Shown: positions 8,591 through 17,336 of the stretch, piece by piece | Layout of the letters: every line of letters starts with the position of its first letter | Position numbering within the stretch: the first letter of the stretch is position 1 | Assembly: GCF_001544555.2 (NCBI RefSeq) | Contig: NZ_FCOK02000098.1 | Span: forward strand, 1-32,330 | Reading direction: 5' to 3' | From: Caballeronia udeis | GTDB taxonomy: Bacteria; Pseudomonadota; Gammaproteobacteria; Burkholderiales; Burkholderiaceae | Length of the DNA stretch: 32,330 nucleotides | The notes under the pieces: model-generated | Seen by the model: only the letters and a program-made list of their open reading frames with translations | Told to the model about the DNA's origin: nothing | Databases searched by the model: none | Translations under genes and position numbers: made by a program

Positions 8591-8940
8591 GTGGCTCGAT
8601 AGACGCGTCGGCGGTGGTGGGATAGACGTAGCCCAGGTGGTGCGATAGACGCGGGCGGTGGTGTGATAGACGCGAAGGCCACAATGTTATCCACAAAAAT
8701 GGGGCGGGTGGTGCGATAGACGCGTCGAAAAAACAGCTTTCCCCCGGTCTATGCAAATTGAATATTCACTCTAATCAAGGGCATAGCCCTGTCAGATCGG
8801 GCGTTTAGCGATTCAAGGTCCGTTTCGCGGTGGTGGGATAGACGTGCGGCGTGGTGGTGCGATCGACACATTTCCAGGGGGCCGTATGTTGCATCTGGTG
8901 GTGCGATAGACGCGGGCATGTGAGTGGTGCGATAGACGCA
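8591..8940 (+). repeat. Iteron array, replication origin (oriV)
   Basis: Nine direct 17-bp repeats of consensus GTGGTGSGATAGACGCG start at 8591, 8614, 8637, 8658, 8708, 8830, 8854, 8898 and 8924. Neighbours in a cluster are mostly 21-26 bases apart, about two helical turns, so a bound initiator would line one face of the DNA. A consensus DnaA box TTATCCACA lies at 8687-8695 between iterons 4 and 5. Iterons with a DnaA box are the hallmark of a Rep-controlled plasmid origin. The likely partner is the RPA-family RepA at 16194-17315, although it is 7 kb away; the second initiator at 21558 is the alternative. Confidence 0.88.
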
Positions 8941-9106
8941 TTATTGGGATTTGTCGGATGCCACGGAAAGTGAAAACTGCGCCAGGTAAGTGAAAAACTG
9001 GTGCCACAGTTAGTGAAATGTCCGGGCGGCCAACGCTTTGCTGCGAGGACTTGCCGTCCGACAACAACCGATTAAGGCAGAAGATGCCCCGATCTCGAGA
9101 GCAGGC
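8941..9106 (+). repeat. AGTGAAA repeats beside the iterons
   Basis: Three direct copies of AGTGAAA follow the last iteron, at about 8979, 8990 and 9012, spaced 11 and 22 bases, the first two extended to AGTGAAAA. Similar motifs recur at 14101-14155 on the far side of the defence-like block, once as the exact complement of GAAAGTGAAAA. They may be further protein binding sites of the origin or sequence linked to the block's insertion. Confidence 0.45.
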
Positions 9107-10924
9107 TCAATCGTCGACTGCGACACCCCAGCGTGCGACTCGAATCTTGTTGAGCGATGATTCCCGACCTATTGTCTTCAGTGCAGAAACCATGTTCACC
9201 CTGATAGCCTCGCGTTCCTCGATGTTCGCTGGCAAACGAAAAATGCCCGTGACTAGCCGTTGCAGCTCCGGCCCCTGATGCTCCCTCAGTAGGTCGATAA
9301 GCTGGTCCGGTTGTGCGTGAAGGAACGCCGGAATGATTCCATCATCCCAGTGCTCATTCTGCACAATGAAACTAGCTGCTTCCCGCAACCCCAACGCATT
9401 GCCAGAGGCGTTGAAGACGTCGAGGAAGCGGGCACGGGCCTTCTGATCGTCAACTTCTCCGAGTCGGGACTGATGTTCGACATCGAACAGCTGCGGCGTG
9501 TCCTTCCTCTGATCGATGTAAATCTCAATGATTTCATCTGCCTTGTTCTCGAATCCAAGCTCCCGAACGAGTTTCACTGTGCTGTTGATGTTCAAAGGGG
9601 TGATAACCGATGCAGCCTGTCTGACTGCCACGATGAACTCATCAGCGAGTTGCTCGCCGGTCATATCAAGCCGATCGTGGAACTTCCTCCAGACAGCGGT
9701 GAAGATCTCATCCAACCTGTCCCGATCGGCGACAGCGTCGAGAGCTGCTGTGAGTGTGCGAATATCCGAACCTTCAACGTAACCGCACTGCATCGCATCT
9801 AGAATCGCTCCGTCAAAGTCATCGGCGTTTGTAAACCCGCAAAGCTGCAGACGTGATACCCACTCCTCATCACTCGCCGCGGGCTCGTTTTCCCTCGCGA
9901 GCATGCGATGGGCGTAGGTGTTGTATTTCAGGATCTGGTCAGGGCCGGGAAAACCGCGTCCGCTTTCGTAAAGCGAGCTGGCGAACACGGAGATGCTGAT
10001 TGCCGCCTGGCGCTTGACCTTTTCCGACGAGTCTTTGATGAGCGGATAGATCATCCGGAGCGCCGACTCGATCTTCTGGATCACGCGTATGTTGTTAATA
10101 TCGAGGTGATGAATCGGCTCGGCGACGAGTTCCCGCAGTGGCGTGTCGGCAGAAAGGCCAAGCTCGACTGCGTCGTCCGACGACATGACGAATTGCAACT
10201 TTTGGTCGACCACCTTTTCGGCATATCTCGCATAGACGGCCTTATTTCCGTCGCTGAACTCCTCTTCGTTAAAGATGAGCATCACCTTGCAACGGGCCTG
10301 CTCTTTCAGTTCTGACACCAAACCCATAAGATCGTCGAGCTTGAGCTGCTCGCCGAGACGCTCGATATCGTCGAGGACGACAAGCGTGTCGGTGACGAAA
10401 GAGCCGGCGATTGCTTCCAGAGCCACAAAAAGGTGTTTGCCACCGAATGGAAGCATCTCCTTGAGGTGCCCGACCACTTCCTTTAACTTTTTCTTGCGCG
10501 CCTCGACTTCCAATTTCGCGCGCATGCCAGTGCTTGAATGCTCCCCGAGCGGGAATGTGTGCGTCTTCGCAAGCAGCGATGTCCGGATCTCTGAGATTGA
10601 CTGGGCGCCGAAGACGGATGTGTACGAATATCGCTTCACAGAATGCTGGCCGGCGTACGCTTCTATCAGGTGCCTCAGAGCGAATGTCTTGCCTACTCCC
10701 CACGGCCCCGTTACTGCTAGAACCTGCGGGACGCATGAATCGATGAATTGCGTTACCACGGATCGGATGACTTCTCGGGACATGTCCACCTCTCGGTCTT
10801 GGTATTTGAAACTCCGTGTCCGCTCGTTTCCAACGTCGACGAACACGCCGAGCGGTGCTGCAGGCGTTGCCATAGGCGACGCCCGATAAACAGCCGTTTC
10901 GCGATCGCCAATCGTGGCGCTCAA
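9107..10924 (-). CDS. KAP-type P-loop NTPase
   Basis: From the TTG at 10924 the product is 605 residues; an ATG at 10873 (MATPAAPLGVFVDVGNE) would give 588 and neither has a strong ribosome binding site. Walker A is GPWGVGKT (residues 73-80) and Walker B is LVVLDDIERL (181-190). This, the FNEEEFSDG stretch after it, and a long helical C-terminus fit the KAP/STAND-like NTPases common in phage defence loci. No membrane segments are evident. It lies about 115 bases after the DUF262/DUF1524 gene on the same strand and is probably co-transcribed. I infer that it serves as sensor or motor for the partner nuclease. A role in replication is possible because of the adjacent origin but less likely. Confidence 0.8.
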   Translation of the reverse strand: MSATIGDRETAVYRASPMATPAAPLGVFVDVGNERTRSFKYQDREVDMSREVIRSVVTQFIDSCVPQVLAVTGPWGVGKTFALRHLIEAYAGQHSVKRYSYTSVFGAQSISEIRTSLLAKTHTFPLGEHSSTGMRAKLEVEARKKKLKEVVGHLKEMLPFGGKHLFVALEAIAGSFVTDTLVVLDDIERLGEQLKLDDLMGLVSELKEQARCKVMLIFNEEEFSDGNKAVYARYAEKVVDQKLQFVMSSDDAVELGLSADTPLRELVAEPIHHLDINNIRVIQKIESALRMIYPLIKDSSEKVKRQAAISISVFASSLYESGRGFPGPDQILKYNTYAHRMLARENEPAASDEEWVSRLQLCGFTNADDFDGAILDAMQCGYVEGSDIRTLTAALDAVADRDRLDEIFTAVWRKFHDRLDMTGEQLADEFIVAVRQAASVITPLNINSTVKLVRELGFENKADEIIEIYIDQRKDTPQLFDVEHQSRLGEVDDQKARARFLDVFNASGNALGLREAASFIVQNEHWDDGIIPAFLHAQPDQLIDLLREHQGPELQRLVTGIFRLPANIEEREAIRVNMVSALKTIGRESSLNKIRVARWGVAVDD

Positions 10925-11038
10925 CGCTGCAGTGGCGCCACACTGGGACGGCGAACCGGCGAGTCATGCATGTGGCCCCATCAGGAATACAAGGCCGAGC
11001 CACGGACGTCACCCTCTGCAGGCTTCGATCGCCGCCGC

Positions 11039-13090
11039 TCAAGCGTGTGGCCAGACGTTAACGGCGAGTTTCCAGAGCACTTCCGCCCGCTTACGGATCT
11101 CACCTTCAGTCCATACCGCGCCCGGCTCACTCCACCTCGGGTCCTGGAAATAGGCGTTCAGCGCGAGCAAGCTCTTGGTGATTTCCGGTCGCTTCACGTC
11201 AAATCCGAGATTGCTCAGGGCAGGATTGAGTTTTTCTGTCAACAAGGTGAGGTTGCCGACGTTATGCAGCAGTTGGTCCCTGACCAATTCAGCATTCGCG
11301 TCACCCGGTGACGGCCAATGCTCTTTCCATGCGACCGGCAATACATGCTCGACGTGAAGTGGTGCCGTTGGCAACACCTCTGTCTCGTGGTGAACCTTGT
11401 TACGTGCGGCAAGCTCGAGTGCCTCGAGCATCATCTTGGTCTTCGCGGACCGCAGGTGCCTGTAGGTAGGCCCTTCCAACCACGCCTTGCTGAACTCGGC
11501 ATCGTCGGGCCAGTTCTGGGTGGGCCCACCTGCAAGGCCCATCAAATGCTGCGCAATGGCGGATGACGTGGGTTTTTCCGGCCCTGCGAGGCGCTTCAGA
11601 AGGCCCGGAAAGACCCTGTTGTACGCTTTGGCGGTCAGGCCGCATACCGCTCTGCGCACTACGTAGGATTCAAGGATCTGCAGACTTGCTAGGAACTCCT
11701 CCGACTCGGTTCCAAGCTGCTCGCCCAGATAGAGAACGACCGGAGTCATCGTAGAACTGTCGAGCACGCGCATGTTGTGCGCGAACCGTCCAAAGCGTGT
11801 CTTCCTGTCCGGCACGATGAGAGATTCGAAGAGTTTGGCAGCCTTCTTCAAACGCGTCAGCTCAACATCGACATCTGGCTTTTCAGCAAACCACCACTGC
11901 TTGAATGACTCGAAAACGTGATCGAGCTTGACGTCGTCCATCGAGCGCATGGACACGTAGTGATAGAGGAACGTATCGAGCCGCGTATTCGTCAAGCGCC
12001 CCTGGCGCTCCTCAACCTTCCAGAAGAGCCTGCTCTTGCTGATCGCGCCTTTCTCCGCAGGCGCCTCATCAAAGTCCTGCCAGTGCTCCGTGTAGAGAGT
12101 GTCGGTGCGTGCGTTCGCGCGGGTGGCTTCAAGAAATACGAAATTGCGAATGAGGTCTGCCGGGGTCAAGCGCTCCCCGCGACCATTGAGGGACTCGAAT
12201 ATGATCTGCGCATCATCGTCTGGGTCCAGGCGCAACTCGATCAATTGCAGGTAATCTGTCAACGTCGACAGCAAAAGCGTAATGCGTTCGGGGCGGATCG
12301 GTAGATCTTCGAACGGAATCTGAGGATGCAAATCATGGCGGATGCCGTGGACCCATCGCATCGCCCAAGTTTTATCTCCGTCGACTTCGAAGCCGAGGTC
12401 CTGGAGTAATTCGTCAAGAGGGTGCGGTGTTTCCTGAATGACTTCATCGAAGTCCTTGCCCCTGAGAAACATGGACACCACGCCGTAGAAATACAGATAG
12501 GCCTCGACGAGCAGCGGACGGAGTACCCGTTTCTTCGACCTACCGCTGCCAGTTGTCGTTATCGGATACTTCTCGCAGACCTTACGGGCTGAGCGGCACT
12601 CCACCAGATCAGTCATCTCCGATCGCCCGGCATTGGTCGGCCAGATTTTGTAGTGGTAGTGGTTATGGCTGTACTTAGCAGCGTTATGTGTGTAGACATC
12701 AAGGGATGCCTGCTGGTACTCATCCTCTACGCTTGCAAGAGCGTCCCGAAAGGCGAGTGCGAGGAGTTGCATGGTCGTCATGCGCTGCTGGCCATCTATG
12801 ACTTCGGTGGTGGTCGGTTCGCCCGGACGACCCGAGACATGGTCGGTCACGATGACCGTGCCCAGGAAATGCTTTCTGGGCTTTTGCACCAAGTGAGCGG
12901 AACCCATTGGGCGCGCCTGCTCCAACAGTTCCAAGTATTTGGCCAGCTCGTCGGCCCGCTCCGCGATGTCGGCCCAGAGTAACTGAATTTGCTTCTCGAT
13001 GGTCCAGACATATCCGCGCTGGAAGATCGGGACCAGGTACTGCAGCGGCTGATGGAAGAGTGTTAGCGGCGAGACTTTGTTCGGCTGCAT
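11039..13090 (-). CDS. DUF262/DUF1524 protein, GmrSD-like nuclease
   Basis: I start at 13090 (MQPNKVSPLTLF) because GAGGAG lies 9 bases upstream; the ATG at 13135 is less likely. The 683-residue protein has an N-terminal DUF262 domain with PIFQRGYVW (21-29) and the signature DGQQRMTT (99-106), used for nucleotide binding and hydrolysis. The C-terminal DUF1524 domain has HVEHVLP (579-585) and NVGNLTLLTEKLN (610-622), an HNH-like nuclease core. The fusion of both domains is the plan of GmrSD, BrxU and SspE, which cut modified or phosphorothioated phage DNA. It is the first gene of a two-gene unit with the KAP NTPase, so a phage defence role is likely. Confidence 0.88.
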   Translation of the reverse strand: MQPNKVSPLTLFHQPLQYLVPIFQRGYVWTIEKQIQLLWADIAERADELAKYLELLEQARPMGSAHLVQKPRKHFLGTVIVTDHVSGRPGEPTTTEVIDGQQRMTTMQLLALAFRDALASVEDEYQQASLDVYTHNAAKYSHNHYHYKIWPTNAGRSEMTDLVECRSARKVCEKYPITTTGSGRSKKRVLRPLLVEAYLYFYGVVSMFLRGKDFDEVIQETPHPLDELLQDLGFEVDGDKTWAMRWVHGIRHDLHPQIPFEDLPIRPERITLLLSTLTDYLQLIELRLDPDDDAQIIFESLNGRGERLTPADLIRNFVFLEATRANARTDTLYTEHWQDFDEAPAEKGAISKSRLFWKVEERQGRLTNTRLDTFLYHYVSMRSMDDVKLDHVFESFKQWWFAEKPDVDVELTRLKKAAKLFESLIVPDRKTRFGRFAHNMRVLDSSTMTPVVLYLGEQLGTESEEFLASLQILESYVVRRAVCGLTAKAYNRVFPGLLKRLAGPEKPTSSAIAQHLMGLAGGPTQNWPDDAEFSKAWLEGPTYRHLRSAKTKMMLEALELAARNKVHHETEVLPTAPLHVEHVLPVAWKEHWPSPGDANAELVRDQLLHNVGNLTLLTEKLNPALSNLGFDVKRPEITKSLLALNAYFQDPRWSEPGAVWTEGEIRKRAEVLWKLAVNVWPHA

Positions 13091-13489
13091 TCGGGTGGCT
13101 CCTCGATTCTTGTCATTGAGTGCGATACGGTTCAAACGTGGAAGAAAATGGCGGCGCTGCTTCCCAGCGCTCGATCGTCCGGATCACGTGCGTATCCCGC
13201 TTGGCGAGGAAAGGCTGACTATGGACTTCAGCAGCCGGCTTATGTGGATTTCCCAACTCGCAGCCGTAAAAAAAAGTCGCTGGGCCAGGAGCAATTCGCT
13301 GCAAACAAGAAACGCTTGTAGATCCACTTGACGCAACACTATCCTCGACATTGGTGATCACGGTCGCCGGTATGAGACATCCCCATGCGGCCCTGCAGCG
13401 TCGTTTTGACGGGTTCCCGCGCCTGACCCTTCCGTTCTCCGCGCGCGAGTCAGAAGCCGTTCCAGCGTCACAAGAAAAGCTCGCCGGGG
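13091..13489. other. Intergenic region upstream of the DUF262 gene
   Basis: This 400-base stretch should hold the promoter of the DUF262-KAP unit. An 82-codon minus-strand frame at 13113-13361 has no ribosome binding site and ends just before the DUF262 start; I do not call it. No clear promoter boxes or repeats stand out. Confidence 0.4.
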
Positions 13490-14032
13490 CTATGCGCGAC
13501 TGCCGTGACGGTCTTCGTATTGTATGAGCCAGCTATGTACCGTTTGCCATGGGTCGCCTTTCGCCCGAAAGGTCAGGAAATAAGGTCTATGCCGGGTGAG
13601 CCAAAGGAAAAACAGGAACATCGGCTGTCCAGTCGTTTTCTCGCCGGCCCATAGCGCCCACGCCCGCTGAATTTCAGCCTTCGCGTCATCCTTCCTGATT
13701 CGCTTCTTCGGCTTGGTCTCATAGCAGTCCAGCCACGCGTCAAGGGGGTCGTCCGGCAAACCACCTTCGGTCATCCGACCCGGACTCGGACGTTCGATAT
13801 ACGTCGAGCCGCTTGGCGTTTGCCGGATAGCAGCGCACCACGAACACCACCTTTCCCCATTAATGGAAACGGGCTCCGCACCATCGGGGCGCGGCTCATC
13901 TGTGCGTCCGCAAGAGGGGCAATAAGGTTCGGATCTGGGTTGCATGTTGAGTCCGTCGAGGCAATGTTCGCAGGCATTGTAGCGACCCGCGCGGACGGCA
14001 CGGCGGGCCGGGATTCGAGCCAGCCCGCCCAT
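13490..14032 (-). CDS. Hypothetical zinc-ribbon protein
   Basis: The frame gives 180 residues from the ATG at 14032, or 151 from an ATG at 13945 (MQPRSEPYCPSCGR). It has three CxxC pairs: CEHC, CPSC and CSWC. The last two would form a zinc ribbon whichever start is used; the first is included only with the longer start. The C-terminal half is rich in Trp and aromatic residues (RAWALWAGEKTTGQPMFLFFLWLTRHRPYFL). I do not recognise a family. It is on the same strand as the DUF262-KAP pair but about 400 bases upstream, so co-transcription is uncertain. It may be a cargo gene of the same block. Confidence 0.6.
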   Translation of the reverse strand: MGGLARIPARRAVRAGRYNACEHCLDGLNMQPRSEPYCPSCGRTDEPRPDGAEPVSINGERWCSWCAAIRQTPSGSTYIERPSPGRMTEGGLPDDPLDAWLDCYETKPKKRIRKDDAKAEIQRAWALWAGEKTTGQPMFLFFLWLTRHRPYFLTFRAKGDPWQTVHSWLIQYEDRHGSRA

Positions 14033-14462
14033 CCGCTCGTCAGCGAGGGTTTATGAGGGCTGTCCGCATTTTTTCAGGAATAGCGGCAGGGTTGATGGAT
14101 TTTTTCACTTTCAGCGTCGTAGTTGGCGATGTTGAATGTCACTTTTAGTGAAAAATCGCCTTAAATTCAACGACGCATTTTTCATGAATGGTGACACCCG
14201 ACAGGATTTTTTTTGCATCCCGTGGCAGGAGTTGGGACGCCGTCCCGAAAGTCTGTGGCTGGCTCCGGGTGGTGCGATAGACGCGCTTTCGGATCGCTCT
14301 CGTCCGTCACTTGCGCGCGCCGGCCGGCTGCGCTGCGAATGTACGGCCCTTTCTCGGGAAGGTGCGGGAAGTGAATGTCCGATCGCGGACTGCCGCAGTA
14401 ACTGAAAAAAAACGCAGTGTTCTCATTGACACGCCCCCCCCCGATAGCGCCGCGCCAGCCTC
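14033..14462. other. Gene-free region with AGTGAAA motifs
   Basis: No gene is supported here. Motifs related to those right of the oriV recur: TTTTTCACTTTC at 14101-14112, and CACTTTTAGTGAAAAA near 14140-14155, which is itself a small palindrome. A stray iteron lies at 14269-14285, and a nine-C tract lies near 14431-14441, similar to the one left of the iteron array. Confidence 0.5.
14269..14285 (+). repeat. Orphan iteron
   Basis: This 17-bp sequence, GTGGTGCGATAGACGCG, is identical to the best copies in the array at 8591-8940 and has the same orientation, yet lies 5.3 kb from them. A chance exact match of this length is very unlikely. It could be a relic of an origin region split by insertion of the DUF262-KAP block, or a lone Rep binding site used in copy control by pairing with the array. 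Confidence 0.9.
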
Positions 14463-15257
14463 TTAGGAGCCAACCGGTGGCGATCGATAGTCAGGGTGAC
14501 CCTCGGTGCACTCGCCGCGGACAGCGGCCCAGAAGTATTTCGCGTGATGCTCATAAACGTCCGTGGCTTCTGATAGGTCGAAGGCAAGCCCCTGAACCAT
14601 ACTCAGCAGCAGGCGCATGATTTCAAGGTTGTCTTGGAAGAACGTCTCGATTTCGTCGTCGGTCGCCCACACAGGCGGCTTGTCTTCCTTCCCTTGCGGC
14701 TCAGGGGTGGCCGATTCCTCCGGTGTCGCAGGTGCCTTCGGCAACTGGCGGTGCGCCAGATGCTGGTGGCGCAACATCTTTAACTTATCCAGAACTGCAA
14801 AGGCTGGGCCGCCGGCGCTGTACTTACCGATTAACTCAAGTACCTGCTCCCGCCGTGGCGCGAGTGCATCCCTCATGGCGTCCGGCGCAAACTTGGAGCG
14901 AAGGCCGGTGCGCCCTGTCCGGTATTGAACCAGGGTCTCAAAGAATTCTTTGTCCCGTAGACGGTCAGCTATGAGGCTCATCCTCACAGCCTGTTTATTG
15001 GTGTCCCATACACGGGTCAGCGCCAGTAACAACTCACGACGCAACGACAAACGAATGATCTGAAAGGAATGCGCCGCATAGGAAGTGCCGATACGGGCAT
15101 GAAGGCCGGTGTCATACGCCGCAGGTCGCCAAGTCGCATGGAACATGACCGCCAGCTCGATCTCCTGACGGGCGGCGTCGACCATTTTCTGCAATGCTTC
15201 TATCTCCTGGGTAGCTATAAAGGCCGTCCGGTCCGTATCAGCCATTTGGTCACTCAT
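14463..15257 (-). CDS. AbiU2-like HEPN protein
   Basis: I start at 15257 (MSDQMADTDRTAF), giving 264 residues, because the ATG at 15314 would run into the leader of the divergent gene; 15245 is also possible. The protein is mostly helical. The segment LRHQHLAHRQ holds the HEPN ribonuclease signature R-x5-H (R163, H169 from this start), as in the AbiU2-like family linked to abortive infection. A Pro/Glu-rich linker (residues about 172-196) separates it from a final helical pair. It is transcribed away from the membrane protein gene at 15317. Family call by eye; the toxic activity is inferred. Confidence 0.7.
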   Translation of the reverse strand: MSDQMADTDRTAFIATQEIEALQKMVDAARQEIELAVMFHATWRPAAYDTGLHARIGTSYAAHSFQIIRLSLRRELLLALTRVWDTNKQAVRMSLIADRLRDKEFFETLVQYRTGRTGLRSKFAPDAMRDALAPRREQVLELIGKYSAGGPAFAVLDKLKMLRHQHLAHRQLPKAPATPEESATPEPQGKEDKPPVWATDDEIETFFQDNLEIMRLLLSMVQGLAFDLSEATDVYEHHAKYFWAAVRGECTEGHPDYRSPPVGS

Positions 15258-15316
15258 CTGATGTTTTTCGTGCGACCATTCTGCCACCGAAACGGCACAT
15301 TCGAACAAGGGCAAAC

Positions 15317-15898
15317 ATGGCTGATATCAGCGCTGCGCTTATTGGGTTTCTCGGCGTTATGGCTGGCGGGTATTTCAACAATTTTTTTGCCGAAGATTAC
15401 AGGCGCTTTCGGGACGGCCAGGCGCTTGCCGGTGCGCTCGCAGGCGAACTTGAATCGCACACCGCCCCGATTCCAAGGATCAGGGAAGGTCTCGCCATTA
15501 TGGAGGAGCAAATTCGTAGCGGGAAAAAGCTCGATCTCCCTGAATGGCCGATGCCGCCAAGCCCGATCTTTGATCAGAACGCAGCGAAGATAGGTTCGCT
15601 CGGAGCGGAAACAGCAAAAGAGGTTGCTTATGTCTATGAGCACCTCCGCGCGTATCGGCAAAATTTCCACATGCTGTCAAAGCACAATGGCGCGATGCCC
15701 GTCGAGTGGAGTCACGCAACAATCATTGGCTGCTTGGCGATTATCAGTCGCTCCGAAAACCGTGCAGTGCAGTTAGCAATTACGCTAACGGGCCAGACTG
15801 AGGAGTCGTATTGGAGACGTCCCCAAACTCAGGCGCAACTGAAATACGGCGCTGCTGTCATTGCGGCGTTTTTACTCGCATTGAAGGTTTTCGGCTGA
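15317..15898 (+). CDS. Small membrane protein, divergent from the HEPN gene
   Basis: The 193-residue product starts behind AAGGG five bases upstream of the ATG. A hydrophobic segment near residues 4-20 (ISAALIGFLGVMAGGYF) and another at the C-terminus (YGAAVIAAFLLALKVFG, 176-192) are likely membrane helices. They enclose a soluble helical region of about 150 residues. I do not recognise the family. The start lies only 60 bases from the likely start of the AbiU2-like gene in the opposite direction, so the two share a control region and may work together. Nothing is seen in the 295 bases after it. Confidence 0.65.
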   Translation: MADISAALIGFLGVMAGGYFNNFFAEDYRRFRDGQALAGALAGELESHTAPIPRIREGLAIMEEQIRSGKKLDLPEWPMPPSPIFDQNAAKIGSLGAETAKEVAYVYEHLRAYRQNFHMLSKHNGAMPVEWSHATIIGCLAIISRSENRAVQLAITLTGQTEESYWRRPQTQAQLKYGAAVIAAFLLALKVFG

Positions 15899-16193
15899 GC
15901 TATGTCCTGCTGGCGTCCGGCGTTGGCCTGTTCTCCACGTCACCCCCGCGTCGGCTTCATCAGGGCAGTCGCGCGGCAGCTCCCCACGCCGGTCAACGTC
16001 CTGTTCCGGACACTGGACGACTGGTGGACACCGCCGCTGTCGCCTCTGGCGAGCAAGCTGAAGCGACGAACGCCGCCGGTTAGTGCAGGAGGTGAAGGGA
16101 TGGGGAAGGCCACGGTCGGCAGCGCATCCTGACGGGTGGAATACGCTGTGCGTCCGGGTGGCCGCTACCGACACGTGTGTGAAGCGGCCTGAG

Positions 16194-17315
16194 CTAAGCT
16201 GGCAACAGATCCATTTGCGCTTTCGGGTCCGACTTTGAATCCCATCGGCGCAACGTGTAATACCAGTTCAGCAGCTTCTTGGACAGCAGCTCCCTGTGAA
16301 TGCCGGCGATGAGCTGGGCGTTCTGCTTTTGGTTGTCGCGATCGCACCGGAAGAAAATGACCATCGCCTTGTCGTCGTCCAGGGCTATATGGAACTCGGG
16401 CATCTTGTCGGCCACCATAGCGGCGACGACGTCGCGCCGGAAGTATTTCTGAGCCTGTGCCGATCCGGACTTGGCGTAGAGCTTGTCGAGCCCGATCTTG
16501 AACCACAGCTTTTCGCCGCAATGCTTCTTCGCAAGGTCGTACAGCCGGCGTTCGAGTCCTTGCGCCAGATCGAAATACCCTGGATGGATCGTGAGCACCT
16601 TGCGATTGATCAATGAGTCGAAGGTCCACGTCGACAGGATCAGTTCGACTTCGAGCGCGCCCTTCTTGTTGCCCGTATACGTGATGATCTTGTAATTTTC
16701 GATCAGGCCGTATCCGTAAAGACTCTCGTGGATGCCCTCTTCATTGGCGCCTAGCCGCGACGCATCGAAGTTGGTCTCAACGATCGTCCCCTTCAAACGC
16801 CGGCAACTGTCGACGACGCGGGTGTAAGACGCTCCGCCTGTGCTTCGGCCCGTGTAGACAAGAAAGTCCCGCACCTTGAAGCGGATGCGGCGAGAAACCG
16901 GAAGGTTTGCGTCCGCGGCCTTGCAGATCTGAGTCGCCGCGTAGACAAGAACGTCCTTGTCGAAGATGTTGGCGGCGCCGACGACGCTCGGGATGATTCG
17001 CACGATCTGTTCACCGTTGCGATACACCCTGACACGTGTGTCTTTGCCCTTTTGCAAAGAAAACAGAGGGAATTCGAGAGAATGAAGATCCTCACGCGGC
17101 TTCCACGTTGCGAGCAAGCGCTCGGCCGCGAACAGCTCGAGTTGCTCGGCGTCATGAAACGCCTCTTCCTGTGAAACAGACATCTCGACGTCCTGCGTGT
17201 CACTGGTCATGTTGACAACGCGTTCGACGGATCGCCGATAGTCCTTCTTTGTTTTGCTATGCCCCGGTATTGGCCTGCGCAGTGAGTGACTGCTTTGTTG
17301 TTCGATGGTACTCAT
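16194..17315 (-). CDS. repA: Replication initiator RepA, RPA family
   Basis: The 373-residue protein matches the replication initiator protein A family. Its core starts near residue 75 with EFPLFSLQKGKDTRVRVYRNGEQ. It then shows IIPSVVGAANIFDKDVLVYAATQ, VSRRIRFKVRDFLVYTGRSTGG, YTRVVDSCRRLKGTIVETN and a second winged-helix region (LSTWTFDSLINRKVLTIHPGYF, LARRLYDLAKKHCG-type helix). Such proteins bind iterons and open the plasmid origin. The start follows the KorA-like gene by 21 bases, with GAGGGG about 13 bases upstream, so the two are co-transcribed. The array at 8591-8940 is the probable target. This marks replicon 1 of the window. Confidence 0.9.
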   Translation of the reverse strand: MSTIEQQSSHSLRRPIPGHSKTKKDYRRSVERVVNMTSDTQDVEMSVSQEEAFHDAEQLELFAAERLLATWKPREDLHSLEFPLFSLQKGKDTRVRVYRNGEQIVRIIPSVVGAANIFDKDVLVYAATQICKAADANLPVSRRIRFKVRDFLVYTGRSTGGASYTRVVDSCRRLKGTIVETNFDASRLGANEEGIHESLYGYGLIENYKIITYTGNKKGALEVELILSTWTFDSLINRKVLTIHPGYFDLAQGLERRLYDLAKKHCGEKLWFKIGLDKLYAKSGSAQAQKYFRRDVVAAMVADKMPEFHIALDDDKAMVIFFRCDRDNQKQNAQLIAGIHRELLSKKLLNWYYTLRRWDSKSDPKAQMDLLPA

Positions 17316-17336
17316 TTATCGCACTAACCCCTCATT

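Noticed and set aside
8029..8625. A 198-codon plus-strand frame across the G-rich segment before the iterons
   Set aside because: No ribosome binding site, low-complexity composition, and it overlaps the first iteron; long frames are frequent by chance at this GC.
8591..8940. Regular short repeats that could be taken for a CRISPR array
   Set aside because: The repeats are only 17 bases, spacing is 4-33 bases and irregular, there are no cas genes, and a DnaA box lies within; iterons explain it.
13113..13361. An 82-codon minus-strand frame upstream of the DUF262 gene
   Set aside because: It has no ribosome binding site or family likeness and ends inside the DUF262 leader.
8156..14441. Nine-C tracts near 8156 and 14431 as possible element borders
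   Set aside because: Homopolymer C runs are common in this GC-rich sequence and the flanking bases do not match.
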